Shown: positions 1-13,769 of the stretch, one piece after another
Layout of the letters: every line of letters begins with the position of its first letter
Position numbering within the stretch: position 1 is the stretch's first letter
Source of the DNA: Combretum micranthum
Lineage: Eukaryota > Streptophyta > Magnoliopsida > Myrtales > Combretaceae
Reading direction: 5' to 3'
NCBI GenBank assembly: GCA_024138025.1
Contig: JAMXBD010001042.1
Span: 186,001-250,000, forward strand
DNA: 64,000 bases
Made by a program: the position numbers and the translations under genes
Notes under the pieces: generated by a model
Seen by the model: only the letters and a program-made list of their open reading frames with translations
Told to the model about the DNA's origin: nothing
The model's database searches: none

Positions 1-885
1 TCTAACCAGCCTGTGCAAGAGAAGCTCAATCAGAAATCAAGAAGTATGCTTGACGATATGAAAAAATTTACCACACATACAGCATGGAAACATTAAGTAA
101 TAATCTTAAAGTACTAGCTAGTGAAGGAAAAAAGACATATAAATGCAATGAATTAGAGGCATTGCAAAATCAAATGGCATATAACAATTCCTAAAAACAA
201 TCTTACTCAGGGAATGCAAGTGAAACCGCACAGAAACAGGCAGAAAGCTTCTGGATAATTCCAAATGTGATTTGACTTCTAAATTTCTTCAAATTCATTA
301 TCCGTTGATCTAAAAGTTTAAACTCATGGATAGGTCCAACGATCTCGCATTATACAATTTGACATCCTCCATTACATCTATCATAAAATTAATTAAAAGG
401 GCTGGAATCATGGCACAAGTAACTAACATTCACCTCTTGGTCTATATAAGCCCACAATCCACAAATTTCAAAATGATATTGACACTAAATTTTTTGAATT
501 TCATACTTTTGTCAATCCCAAGGAATCAATCATTCTAGAGATGACACAAACTCATGATAAGATTCAGGCTATTACAGAAGCAAAATCCAAAACAGAATCT
601 GTCACTTTTAACCGATAACGACCCTACTGTGCATCAAAAAAATTACCCAAATCGCCAAAAAGGAAAAAGGGCTCAGCAGATTGTTAATTCTATCACGAAT
701 TCGATACAAAATAATAACATAACATGATAAGAGGCTACATGGGAATAGGAAAACCCAACAAATAAATGGAACCCAGAATCCAGAAAAAGATGTGAGAGTA
801 ACAACCTTTCGGCGGTGGCAACATTGACGGAGACATCATCGGTACAAGCGAACTGAAGAGCTGACACGGTTACCTTACGGGTCAT
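1..885 (-). CDS. CPA: N-carbamoylputrescine amidase, 5' end only (exon 1 and first bases of exon 2)
   Basis: The enzyme hydrolyses N-carbamoylputrescine to putrescine in the plant arginine-decarboxylase route; it belongs to the nitrilase superfamily. Exon 1 is 806-885 and encodes 26 residues plus two bases, beginning MTRKVTVSALQFACTDD and followed by the conserved ATAER. This is the typical N-terminus of plant amidases of this family, where the first beta strand of the nitrilase fold starts. The donor is AAAG|gttg at 805-804. An acceptor (gcacag) lies just above position 10, and bases 10-1 continue in phase as R-L-V-R, matching the family. The intron is therefore 11-805 and the rest of the gene, including the Glu-Lys-Cys catalytic residues, lies beyond the left edge. 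The ATG at 885 fits the family start. The identification rests on about 30 residues, but the match is close. Confidence 0.85.
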
Positions 886-3800
886 GTTGCTTCAATTTGT
901 TGGTTGCACGTGGTTGGTCTCTCACAGTCACTGATTGAAAAGTGAAAACCTTTTAAGCAAACCCAACAGCTAAGGAAGGAAGGCAGGAAGGGAACGACTG
1001 TTTCGGTGCTTCTGTTTGGATTTGACTAATAGGAGATACGTTTGACTTGAAGTACTCGGATAGAGTTAAAGAGTCATTTGACAGTAATTGGTTATGTTGC
1101 TTTTATTTGTATCTGTATCGAAATAATAAATATAAATATATTTAATTTATATTTTTATTTTATTTATATTTGGTCTATTTGATCTTTTTATGAGAATTGC
1201 TAATTTTTTTATTCATATTTGTTTCTTAATAAATAATTTATTAGAAAAAAATTTTAAAAAAGTGTCTGTATTTATCCAGAAAAGCTAAACAAACAGACCC
1301 AAAAAGTCTGTCCTATTCCAAAATAAATAAAAGCTATATAAAAAAATAAAGCCATATTTATCCAGAGTCCTACTCGTGGGTGCACGACTGTTTTTAATAG
1401 ATATTATTACTCATAAATAAATTAAACAGATCAAATATAATTAAATACAGATAAAAGATATAATAAGATACATATACAAATCGGATATATATTTAGATGG
1501 AAGAAAATTAAACCATCTCAAAATGGAAAAATAAAAGGTATTTGGAAAAAAAGAATGAAAAACTAGAAAGAAGAGAAAAAAAGGATAAAGTAATCAACTT
1601 CTTCTAATTTCACGAGATTAAATGGGAAAGTAGAAATTAAAGTAAGAAGCACATTATTATTATTATTCAACCAACATGCCTAATTTTACCTATTCATCTC
1701 ACATAACTTGTAAGTTAAAGTGGGTTAATCCGCTGCATGTCAAATTTGTCCACAAATAACAAAAGTTTTTTAAAAAAGAAAAAATAAGAAAACAAATAAA
1801 TGTAAAAAGAACAATAGTAGGTAACTATACAAAAGTGCTAAACTAGAAAAAAATTAAATTAAAAGAACAAGAAAATAAAAAATTAATATTAAATATGATT
1901 TTTTTATGGCATGGATACATTTTAATATTTCATATAGTTTTAATCCTATATGTAAATAAGACGTCTTTTCAATATTAGTTGAAATACAACACTTACTTTT
2001 AGCATATTACATTATAATATTAAAATTTTACCAAAAAAGAAAATAAATAAGTAAATCTTAATGGAATTATTTAGATCACTAATGAAAGGATTACCGGTGA
2101 TTTTGCAAAGTTTATTGCCTTTGCTTCATCCCTTAAGGCACAATTATAAAATATTGGGTTTAGGCTTCATCTTGAAAAACCTCTCAACTTCCTAAAGGTC
2201 AATGTGGAATTTGATTTATTAGAAGCTATATATATGGTAGTTTTCACTCGATTATGCCTAACATGGCAAATTTATGCTGCACAATAGGATGTAACTTGGT
2301 TTAGTCGACTCTTATTGTTGTTGTGAAGCAATGTTTGGCCTGGGTCGTTAAACTGTCTAGTTCTATTATTCTTTATGAGGATATCACTCGCAAAGATAAC
2401 AAGCAAGTTCCTATGCTAAAACTTGCCACATGACAACACTTTATGCCTAAGGAAAGTGATGCAAAAGCTCAACGTATAGGCTAATTGTCTTTACAAGCCA
2501 TCCCATACAGTACAGTTGATAGGTTTATAAGTCACGTTAACACTGTGTTTGACAATGATAGAAAGTATTGAAAAGCTATAAAAATCAGCAGACAAGCAAC
2601 GAAAAGGTGTGTGTTTGACAATGAAAGAAATTAGTGAAAAGCAATGGAAACATTCCCATTGTCGTCTCATAAAGTTTTTTGCCTAAAATTGGGTGGAAGC
2701 GAAGAAAACATTTTCACTTCTTTCTTTTTGTCGCTTTTTGTCTTTCTTAAGGTTGCCAAACACATTGTCACACTAGCCTAAAGGGGCTTATTTGTCTCTA
2801 AGAAAGATTGAGATGTATATGTAAAAGAAATATAAGATAAAGTCTACTATGATTGTTTAATCTCAATCTCTCATACAATTGACACAATACTACTGAATCA
2901 TACCTTAAGGACTATGTTTGTAGCAACACCTCTTGCGGCTTATTCGTTTAAGCGACTAGTGTCAAAGGGAAGGTTTGGTTATAATAAGGCTAAACTTAAA
3001 ATGAGTATGGAGCTATACCATAAATTTATATATTATTATGAAGTGTCTTTCAAATATTAATTATAAGGTATCATAGCACTTGGATTCACTTATAGATACA
3101 TACTTCTCGTTAAGATATAATTATAAAATAAAAAAATGTTTTGTTAAGCCACACGAAGCAGGTGGACTTTAATTCTTTCACCCCCATTTCAAACCTTGAT
3201 AAATAAAAACACTAATCCCTCAACTTATATTTAACCCAAATAAGTAAAACAAAATAATAACAGATATAGTTACGGCATTAGCATCCCCGCTATACATCAA
3301 CAAAACAATATGACTACAAGTAGCTTAGGCATATACAAAAACAGGTCAACAATAGTTTACCAAGTTTGCAAATACTTGCACAATGAGATGCCATATGAAT
3401 GAATGTAACCATGCATTGAGATTGGATCCCAAGTGATTATGTAAATAATGCATGCCAGCTCAATCATTAAAAGGGTCACAAAAAAAAAACTCATTTTATA
3501 AACATTTAATGAATGAGTTGTGAAAGACACATTTGTAAAAGCACATCTAATGGAAGAACCACGAGAAACTTATATCGAATGAAACACAAGAAGTTTAAGC
3601 AATTTATAAGACACAAAATTGGGAGCATAAAAATAATATATCTTTCTTAACCAAACCAAGCTTGTAAATATGGCCATAGTATAGACATGGTAGTTAGATC
3701 TTTGATCAATTGAATATTTTGTTTAATTAACTTTCTCTTTTCATTCTCAATAAGTTAAATCCAAAGTTCAAATCTTAGGTTTTATACTATAATGGTTTAA

Positions 3801-4689
3801 TTTGATTTATATGGGTTTATCATTGTCTAACTTAGTTTTCATTTGTAGAGGATTGTGATCGATCTAAGCTTAACAGACTTGTAAACAAAAGGAAACTTCG
3901 ATGGGTTAGGTATTATCTAGTGTGATTACTTTGATACAAGTTAGTGAATGATTTGAAAAAATAAATAGAATGCAAGTCAAGAGTTATAGATGGATTTATC
4001 GAGACACTTTAAGGGCTATATAAAAAAGGAGAACTAGGTTAATTGTCTCACATCGCCAAAGTTGCTTCAAGCAATTATCTCAAACGTAGGCAGTTATTGT
4101 GGACGATTGTCTTTAGTGGGACAACCATTCCTGAAAGTATTGGAGGTTATAACTTTCCATGATACACATTGCAAGATTGTCAAACGTGTCTCTTTTGTAA
4201 AAGATCGACTTGTTAGAAGGTTGCACGAGTAAGAATATCTTCTAAATGAAATATTTGGACGCCTTCAAATATTTCGAAGAGTCATGGGTCCAAAAATGAT
4301 CGGCCTATGGTTTAAAGATATGAGATTAGGCTTGATAAGCCCATTTATTAAAATTGCTCATCATCAATCATTAAATTAAATTTCTTATCACTTTGAATTT
4401 TGAAAAATAATTTCATCAAGTCACTTCCTCTAACTTTTGTAACCTTGTTGTTAAGTTTTAACAAAAAATTTGGATAATTTTCTAAAGACCTTAATTTTAA
4501 TTGTTAAGCGATAAGGATTCATCCTATTTAATTAAAAAAAAAAAAGAAAAGTGTCAAAGAGCACTAGCTAAAATTTATCAAGACTTCAAAAGCCCATAAA
4601 CCAAATTTGCCATATTTATTGTGTATAAACATGAAAACTAAATTAAACATATTGTATATCCTAAAGGGTATATATGAATTAAATACGCT
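886..4689. other. Intergenic region with old repeat remnants, no gene seen
   Basis: This stretch separates the divergently transcribed amidase and RPS25 genes. I found no convincing coding sequence. It is AT-rich, with poly-A and poly-T tracts. About 1385-1480 is a copy of the dispersed Tourist-like family found elsewhere in the window. Around 2080-2520 the composition is more balanced, and one plus-strand reading gives broken protein-like stretches that I could not assign, so it may be a decayed transposon. Confidence 0.5.
907..912. promoter_or_regulatory. G-box CACGTG upstream of the amidase start
   Basis: A palindromic CACGTG lies about 22 bases upstream of the amidase ATG, probably in the 5'UTR or core promoter. 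G-boxes bind bHLH and bZIP factors in plants. A single six-base match so close to the ATG is weak evidence of function. Confidence 0.3.
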
Positions 4690-5215
4690 ATGTTGATGGC
4701 CTATTTTAGCATCTGGGCCACCTAAGCCAAGCCTAGTATATTAGGCTGGGTAGACCTACCAGGCTCGGACCTTGACCACAAACTTTGCAATAAGCAACTT
4801 AGTCTCATGATGGCGGTCTCAACATTCGCTCGATTGCTTTTGTCTTATTTAACACTCGCATGAGTAACATAGTCAAGCTAAACCTCGAGTAGTTGAATAG
4901 AGAGTCTGCCCCACATCTTCCATAACTACCGCCAACCACCTACTTGTCCATTCATCTATAACGCTTATAACCACCAAGTCAGTCACCTTTAAATACTCAT
5001 CCACCTCTTAGGAGATAGGTAACGTTACACTCAATTAGTGATTCCTATTTGATTCATGGGCTTACCATGACTATCTTTGACTTAAGAATTAGAGTGGCAA
5101 TGCTAAACCTATGCTCGTCTCTGTAGGTCTCTCCTTACGTGTGGATCCAAACCTAAATCACCTAGGTCCAATCTTTACTAAATTCGAGCAAGCCACATGT
5201 TGTAAATTCTAAAAG
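4690..5215. repeat. Probable solo or partial LTR remnant (Ty3/gypsy-like)
   Basis: This segment is clearly less AT-rich than its surroundings. It carries a TATA-like TTTAAATAC near 4990 followed by a stretch of short pyrimidine-rich phrases and 'tgacttaagaattagagtgg' near 5080, which recalls the R/U5 part of many plant gypsy LTRs. It begins close to a TG at about 4690. No second copy, primer binding site or coding region is next to it, so a solo LTR or a fragment is the best reading. Boundaries are approximate. Confidence 0.4.
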
Positions 5216-5322
5216 TATACATAATTTTTTGTGGATAAAAACTGGAGAGCAATTTAATTAAAAATTAAAAGAGAGAAGTTTAAGCATGTCAAAAAAATCC
5301 CGGGGGTCTTTTTTACTACTCG

Positions 5323-5449
5323 CGGCCCACGTTGGCGAACCCATTACAAAACCCTAGTTCTTTTTATCCCCCTATCCATCCATGCTGTTTTAAACCTCCC
5401 CATTCCTTCCGGCGCGGCTTCTTACGATCTCTGTCCACTTAAACCCTAA
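5323..5449 (+). promoter_or_regulatory. RPS25 promoter: site II and two telo-boxes
   Basis: GGCCCAC (reverse of a site II TGGGCC element) is at 5324-5330, AAACCCTAG at 5349-5357 and AAACCCTAA at 5441-5449. Site II plus telo-box is the established signature of plant ribosomal protein and other growth-related promoters, where TCP factors and telo-box binding proteins act. The second telo-box is only 22 bases before the ATG, so it probably lies in the 5'UTR. The leader just before the ATG is pyrimidine-rich. Confidence 0.65.
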
Positions 5450-5470
5450 TCTTCTTTCCATCCAATTCCA

Positions 5471-7455
<1,985 letters not shown>

Positions 7456-9493
7456 ATAGGAATTTTTGAATATCACTAATTTTCACTTTTTTCAGATTCA
7501 GTGGTGGCGATCTTCATATGTCAGCATCGATATAGTTTTGTTGCTTTTCCTTTTTGATGCAATCGCTTATTGTCGATTTGGTGAATTGAGATTAATCGAT
7601 ATAGAATCCAGTTTTTCTCATTTAATATTGATTTCTACTAGCAGCCACATTAATATTCTCACAAGACATATGAATGCAAGTCTATTTATTATGGCCTTTT
7701 GTGGAATCCTTTCTTAACCAGATCTTTTCAAGAGTTGAGGGTTGTTCTTGGAGGTTAAGTTACTTAAGTATCTAACGGTAAAAACAATTTTTTTTTTTTT
7801 TTTTAAATTAGGATTGTGGCTTGTGCATTTTCTAATCGTTTGGTAAGAGTGAATCAAATAAATGGGTTTGAATGGTGATAGGCTGCAGGCTCCGGGGGCA
7901 AACGCCAATTAGACTTTACCTAGTAAAAAGTTGGGGTGTGAAAAAAATGGATAGAATTGAATAATCGAATCGAAATTGAAAATTCAATTCGAAAGATACG
8001 GTTAGCCGGTTAACCAGTTGGTTTAGGTTTAGGTTTAGGTTTTGGTTTTGGTTTGTAGTCTTGGTTAATGATTAACCTTTTGGATATTTGTATATATTAT
8101 ATAATTTATATATATAAATATTTTTTAATATATATACATATGATTTATATATGCATATTATTTTTTTTATCAAGCTATATATACATATAATTTATATATG
8201 TTAATGTTTCTTGGATTTTGATTAAAGTATTATATTTTGTTCTATGTTTGATGGGGGTTAATGTAGTAATTGATTTGACTTGATTTTTTGATGATGATAC
8301 ATTTGGACTTGTTTTTTTTTTTTTTTTTCTTAATTTGATTTTTTCATTACGTTAAATGATTAAAAACCAAAAATTAAAAAAATTAAGTGAATAAAATGAT
8401 TAATCATTAAGATGGTTATTGTTGATGGTGGATGAAGTAAGGATCGATGTTTAAAAAATAGGCTCATGGATTGATTAATCAAACTATGAGCACTTGTAGT
8501 TAAAAGATATGAAGTGCAGTTTCTAATCACTAAAACTCATTTGCAATTGCGCAACTCTTTTCTTACCCAACTACATGTACCAGCCGGTTGCTTGTAAGCC
8601 CCTCAATATAAAAGGAAATTGACATGGCCAAGGACTATGAATGTTTGAAACTATTCTTCAAGCCTATTCCATACATGTCGAAGGATTTTCATAATATTCT
8701 ATAAAAACTTCTGTTTATCACGCTATTTTCGATAAGTAGATCACGCCATATGATATACACCTCCAATTGAAAGAATTGAATTTTTGGATTTTCTGTACCC
8801 TCACTCGTTTTATTCATATTCTCTCCTAACACGTATCAGTTCATAGACTGACAATATCGATAGTTTCCTATTTCCTTCCTTTGGTACAACCTTAAACAAA
8901 GGCGTCCTTTGGGCTATAGCTATAGGCACTTAGAACTCATCTTGCAATATCCTTGAACATGTTAACCATCTTTATATATATATATATATATATATATATT
9001 CTTAAGTATATATTGCTTTTATAAATGTAAATTACAATAAAAATATATGATAACTTTTGATAATAACGCAAAATATAAATAAAATAAAACAAATGTAAGA
9101 AATTATACTTAAATTAAAGATATAAAATTATGAGGATTTACCTTATGATGATTGGTTACAAATTAGGTTGGCTTTCGTGCGCTTTATTAACTACAGTTTT
9201 TGAAAATTTTGAGATCTGGACTTATCATGTGATATTTAATGTCCAAATCTCAAATCTACACAATCATGTCTGTTCCAACAAATTTCAATGTCACATATAC
9301 CCGCATGCCCAGCCTATTTTAAGCAATATATTTTACTCAACAAATGCTTGTAGTTCGAGTGAATAACGCTGCTCTTTATTTATGAATATATGTAGGAAGG
9401 ATTGAAGGATACAAGTGTACTGAGATAAGAGTAGGTATATGGAGAGGACTTTTATAAACTTAAAATATATACACGCACATATATATGTATACA
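7456..9493. other. Intergenic region downstream of RPS25, AT-rich with repeat fragments
   Basis: No gene is seen. Around 7931-8070 lies a piece that starts like the tip of an hAT element (GGGGTGTGAAAAAA) and continues with AACCGGTT-type motifs and a short TTTAGG run. An (AT)n microsatellite covers 8972-8999. The rest is AT-rich single-copy-looking sequence. The 3'UTR of RPS25 probably occupies the first 200-300 bases. Confidence 0.5.
7931..8070. repeat. hAT-like terminal fragment with GGTTAACC and TTTAGG motifs
   Basis: The start GGGGTGTGAAAAAAATGG resembles the right tip of the 36880-42385 hAT element read in reverse (AAAGGTGTGAAAAAACCGAT). It is followed by GGTTAGCCGGTTAACC and by three TTTAGG units and then TTTTGG units. 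No opposite end or target duplication was found, so this is a fragment or an element whose other end has decayed. Confidence 0.35.
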
Positions 9494-9795
9494 GGGTTAA
9501 TGTCACAAATAGTACCCGAACTCCGGTAAAATATATAATTAGGTATCTAAACTTTAAAATTGATTAATTTATACATGAATTTTAAAATTAATCAATTTAA
9601 TACTTAAAAAAACTTTTCATATACACTAATTATGTCTCCATTAAGTTCTTTCATGTTCTAAATTGATCAATTTTAGGGTTTTCAAGTATTAGATTGATCA
9701 ATTTCGAAGTTTAGATACTAAATTAATTAAGTCTAAAGTTTAAATACTTAATTGTATATTTTATCAAAATTCAAGTACCATTTGTGACATTAATC
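9494..9795. mobile_element. MITE with about 60-bp imperfect terminal inverted repeats
   Basis: The left end (GGTTAATGTCACAAATAGTA from about 9495) and the reverse complement of the right end (GATTAATGTCACAAATGGTA) match over roughly 60 bases with about a dozen differences. The match extends inward through AAAATATA-AATTA and further AAATTGATCAATTT motifs, so most of the 302-bp unit could fold into a hairpin. It encodes nothing. Such foldback units are common in plants; the family is uncertain (Mutator-like is possible). No clear target duplication was seen. Confidence 0.7.
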
Positions 9796-10443
9796 GTAGG
9801 TATATGTCAAGGAACTTTGTTTAGAGGATTTATGATAAAAGGGAGAGTTGTTTAAAGTAAAAGTTGCTTTAAGCATCCACGTAAAATCTTATTAGATAAA
9901 ACATTGTTGATGGACAATATTTTTAGTACAGTCCAACACGGCCTACTACCCTAGGCCAAGCACCAAACACGTGTCCTTGATTGGAACACAATCCTTGTCT
10001 ATCATCCCACAAGTACCCATTTTCATGAGGCTGGACTAGTTTTTATTTTTGTGTTTATTTCTAGTATAGTTTTTCAAGACAAGGTTTTATATATAGAGAG
10101 CGAACTAATGTAGGAGGTAAACAACTGAAGAAAGTTTCCTGTCATGGATTCAAGAGATGGGAGAAATCCTGAAGTAGCTCATGGAATTTAAAGTAGATGC
10201 AATATCTACAAGAGCTAGAAAGATTTTGAGGTTTTTCATTCTCTAATTTCGCAGTAAAACAGTAGTAATTTTAACTACAAGAAAAAGTCTAGAACTCATA
10301 AAGCAGAAACTCACAACTCTATGCAAGCTTCTGTATGTTCTACCTCTTGTTTCCCATAATTTCCCCAGCTCCGCACACATAAACAGAACCAGAGATGACC
10401 TTGAGGCCTTGTCCTTGTTTTTGATTTGTAATGATCTTCCCTC

Positions 10444-13400
10444 TCACTCGCCACCTTCAGTGCGGCCCTCTTGAGGATTATCATTGCTTTCGTCTTTCTT
10501 TTTGTTACCAGTGTCCTTTGCTTTTGAAGTTTCTTCCTCCTTTCTTTCATCACCATCCTTTGTTTGTGAAGCTTCTTCTTCCTTCTTTCCTTCATCACCG
10601 TCCTTTATTTGTGAAGTTTCTTCTTCCTTCTTTCCTTCATCACCGCCCTTTTCTTGTGGGGTTTCTTCTTCCTTCTTCTTTTTACCATTGTCCTTTGCTT
10701 GTGAAGTTCCTTCTTTCTTCCTTTTATTGTTTTCTTTTGCATTTGGTAATGCTGCCTTTTTTCAGCATTCTTTCTCCTAAACTCTGAAAAAACAAGACAA
10801 GGTGGTGAATTCTACTTCAGAAAGGTATACTAGTAAGCTGTCCAATTTTGTGGTTTCATTTTGTAACCTGTAACATGTTTCCATGCATTCAAAACATTTT
10901 ACTTAAAATAAACACATTATCAGAATCTAGAAAGAAATACATATACAAGCATTTAGAAGTAATGGTTGATGCATTTGTAGTGGGTTTTCATTTTCCCACC
11001 AACTGACAGGGAGGTACCATCTTCAATAGTAAAAATACCCTTGAGTTTGTCAATAACGATACTAGGAAAAGCCAACCCAGAAAAAAGACATTGCAAGAAA
11101 AGGCTCTCCAATAGCAGCATCTGCTTCATCAACAAATGAAAACTGAAGTTCTTGTAAGTGGTCTTTGTTTAATTAAATTGACATCTCTCACATCCCCACC
11201 TGCCTGAAACTAGCTTTTGAAGCTGTTCTGTACCATATTTGGATTATAACCAGTATCCAATATTCAATCTACCCAAAAATCAATTACTTTTTTCAAAGCT
11301 TCTAGCAAAATCCAATACATCAAATCCTTTCATATTAATTCTGTCCTCCCTCATTCTTTACAGTCTAATCTAATGGGATAAGAAAGTGCTGTTTGCTCTT
11401 TTTAATAGGAAATGGGTCTCCATAACCCGACTCCATAGGTTCAAACCGAACAAAAGCAAGAGACATGTCTTAGTCAAGTTCAAGAGAAGGACTACACACA
11501 CGCCTCTCATGAATAGACAGAGAGACAGAGGAGGTGATCAAATTCGTTTTAAGAAAAAATACACCTCATCTGCTATGCAAGTTCTGAAGCTCATGATTAC
11601 TCATGCATATTATTATTTGGTAGATAATACAAGAATGTGGATAAAAGATAATTTTGTACTACAATCATAAACAAGCTAGTGCAAACAAGAGAATTCCATC
11701 ATGAGAAACCAAGGCGGCTAATCTTGAAGAATTCAACTAAACGAGAGCAATCAAAAGCATTGCATTTGGAAACATAAGAACAAAATACAGAAGGGGTGAG
11801 CACATGCCAGAACCTATCTAGTATGATGGGTGTTCAAAAGGGCTCATGTATTCTTCCATTCAGTTTTTCATCCTTTCCCATCATCATCTAGAATTGGAAG
11901 GGTTAGAATACTATTAAGCCTATCTAATGGCTCCCAAATTTTGATTAACAGTTACATAAAGGAATTGCTAAAAAATTGAAAATCAGTTCATATGCTAATC
12001 TTCTTCGAGGTGTAAGGCGATTATTACATGGGCAAAGACTTCAAAATGTCTAGTGTAGAACATCTAAGAGATCCTTATGAAAACTCGAAAGCTTCAGTGA
12101 GAATGGAATAAGAAAGAGACATAAATTTTCTTGTCAACACACATGAACAGAATATATAAGCACAATGTTACCAACAAGTCACAAACATCAAAGGCAGTTG
12201 CCATAGTTAAGGATCAAGACATAACAATTAGTGTAGATTACTGAACATATTAACTTCAAACTGTATCAATCCCATTCCTAGCTTCAACACCGAGAGAAGG
12301 TGAAGCCACAGAAATCTTAAATACCAACTGCACAAGCTTAGTAAACAGACAATAAGAGGCCACAAATGAAACAAAAAGAATAGTCTCCCAGCTTCCCCCA
12401 TAAAAACATCAACCTTCCATGATTCTTTCCCCCAAGAAAACAAAAGAGACAGACAATTAATATTTCCAATATGAATCTGATAACATATTCTGCCCAAATC
12501 CACAATGACAACAACAGAAAAGCATCATAAGAGCCCATATTATTACACTTATAATCTTCTTTCTATATTTCTTTGTTTATTTATATGGCAGGTGTAGAGT
12601 AATAAAGAGAAAGTATCCATATCAAACGATCTGTCCTAGAGGCACCACTTGACCAAAAATTGCATTTCCATAAAACCAGTTTATTTGTCAAGTCACTTAG
12701 TATCCCATATGACATAATCAACACATTTCCCCCTTGGGATGAAGTGGAACAGAACCCCTCCCGCAATAAAACGTGCCATGTCAAAACTCCTATTTGATAC
12801 AAAGGGTGCTTTGGTCCCACCGCTCATTTTAAGATTCCGTTTTAACATCCAAGCATTTGCTAAATTGCTTAAATTGCAAATCGTATCTTACAAAATATAA
12901 CATGACATGGTAAAAGGAATAATTCCTAGGACAATCACGGAATTATTACAAAGTGATGTGAAAAAATATCCCGCACCAACCAGTGCCACCACAACCATGG
13001 GAAAATTCTATGGTCTCGATATTGAAAGTTTCAGATACACAGTTGTGGTTAGACCATTTAAATTCTTATCATATTTAAATCCTATTATCTATTCTAATCC
13101 AGCTAACAGACTCTGGAAGTTCTCATCTTTCAATTTTTAATGCAATTATAATTCATAGTCGTCATCCGGGGACAGAGAAACTTTATAAATCAAACAAATA
13201 CCATCAAGTGATGCCTTAAGTGGTTCGACGAACTCGGGAAACTCCATCTCATCGAGGGCTTTGAGCACATCATCAGCGTTAATAGTTTGTCGTTTCGACT
13301 CTTTGCATATATCATTAGCTCTGCATCCAAAAAATATAAAAAAACCTTAATAAGTTAGTGTAAAAAGTATAAAAAGAAACTTCATTTTCATTGATTTAGC

Positions 13401-13674
13401 GAAAAACCCTAGCGACCCAATTCCGTGGAAAATGAAAACCCTAGAAGGAGTGATTGGGGAATTGGGAAATTGGTTACGTGGCAGAGAGGTAGTGGATGAA
13501 GATACGAGCGCTCTCGGAGAAGGCGAGGAGGGCGTCCCTGTGGAGAGCGATGTCGGAATCGGAGTCGGAGCATTGGGAGAGCTTATCCTTCACCACTCGG
13601 CGCACGATAGCCTTGGGTAGTTCCTCTGCTTCTGAGACAACCTTCGGTGCCTCTGCCTGTGCTTCTGCCGCCAT
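10444..13674 (-). CDS. DNA polymerase epsilon histone-fold subunit (DPB3/POLE3, NF-YB11-like), probable frameshift in exon 3
   Basis: POLE3/Dpb3-type proteins pair with a second histone-fold subunit in DNA polymerase epsilon and bind DNA during replication. Exon 1 is 13478-13674, exon 2 is 13202-13320 and exon 3 begins at 10783; introns are GT-AG. Exons 1-2 encode MAAEAQAEAPKVVSEAEELP, then a histone fold including AIVRRVVKDKLS, ALLAFSESARIFIHYLSATA and TINADDVLKALDEMEF. Exon 3 starts EFRRKNAEK. Read straight on, the frame becomes a basic tail ending at 10311. After a one-base shift at an A6 run (10757-10762) it gives the lysine/acidic tail expected of the family (units such as DGDEGKKEEETSQ), ending RTEGGE-stop at 10444. 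An assembly indel or a real mutation would both explain this. The second intron is 2.4 kb. Confidence 0.85.
10515..10736. repeat. Coding minisatellite, five units of 42-45 bp
   Basis: Units start at 10515, 10557, 10602, 10647 and 10692 on the plus strand, each opening with CCTTT and running through TTCTTCTTCC-type sequence. On the minus strand they encode the lysine/glutamate tail of the DPB3-like gene, about 15 residues per unit. Because spacing is a multiple of three, copy-number change would not alter the frame, and two other frames also stay open here, which produces misleading plus-strand ORFs. Confidence 0.8.
10784..13201 (-). other. Second intron of the DPB3-like gene (2418 bp)
   Basis: The donor G|gtatttg and acceptor ttttttcag|AG define this intron, which is much longer than the first (157 bp). 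It has no clear transposon ends. A minus-strand open stretch at 10953-11135 reads SIVIDKLKGIFTIEDG then TSLSVGGKMKTHYK; it looks protein-like, but I do not recognise it. It could be a decayed insertion or chance. The remainder is AT-rich without recognisable content. Confidence 0.6.
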
Positions 13675-13760
13675 TATTTCTTCTTCTTCTTCTCCTTCCC
13701 CACCTCTCTGTGTTTTTCTGCCGGACCGCTATAAAGTAGATCGGGAAAAGCCAGGTTCCG

Positions 13761-13769
13761 TTTCCCGCC
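13761..13769. promoter_or_regulatory. E2F-type site TTTCCCGCC upstream of the DPB3-like gene
   Basis: TTTCCCGCC fits the plant E2F consensus TTTSSCGCS exactly and lies about 90 bases upstream of the ATG at 13674. E2F factors drive S-phase genes, including replication polymerase subunits, so the position agrees with the assigned function. This is inferred from motif and context alone. Confidence 0.6.

Noticed and set aside
2080..2520. Possible protein-coding remnant upstream of RPS25
   Set aside because: Only broken, unassignable stretches appear in translation; no motif supports a family.
3685..3785. Possible SINE or tRNA remnant with GTTCAAATC
   Set aside because: Box spacing is too long and no cloverleaf or second copy is visible.
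8022..8055. Possible interstitial telomere (TTTAGG units)
   Set aside because: The plant telomere unit is TTTAGGG. Only about three TTTAGG units occur, grading into TTTTGG within an hAT-like fragment.
10431..10787. Two long plus-strand open frames rich in Phe, Ser, Pro and Leu
   Set aside because: They are antisense readings of the repetitive tail of the DPB3-like exon; the 45-bp repeat keeps several frames open.
12228..12820. Minus-strand open frames in the second intron of the DPB3-like gene
   Set aside because: They have no recognisable domain, overlap one another in different frames and have hydrophobic low-information composition.
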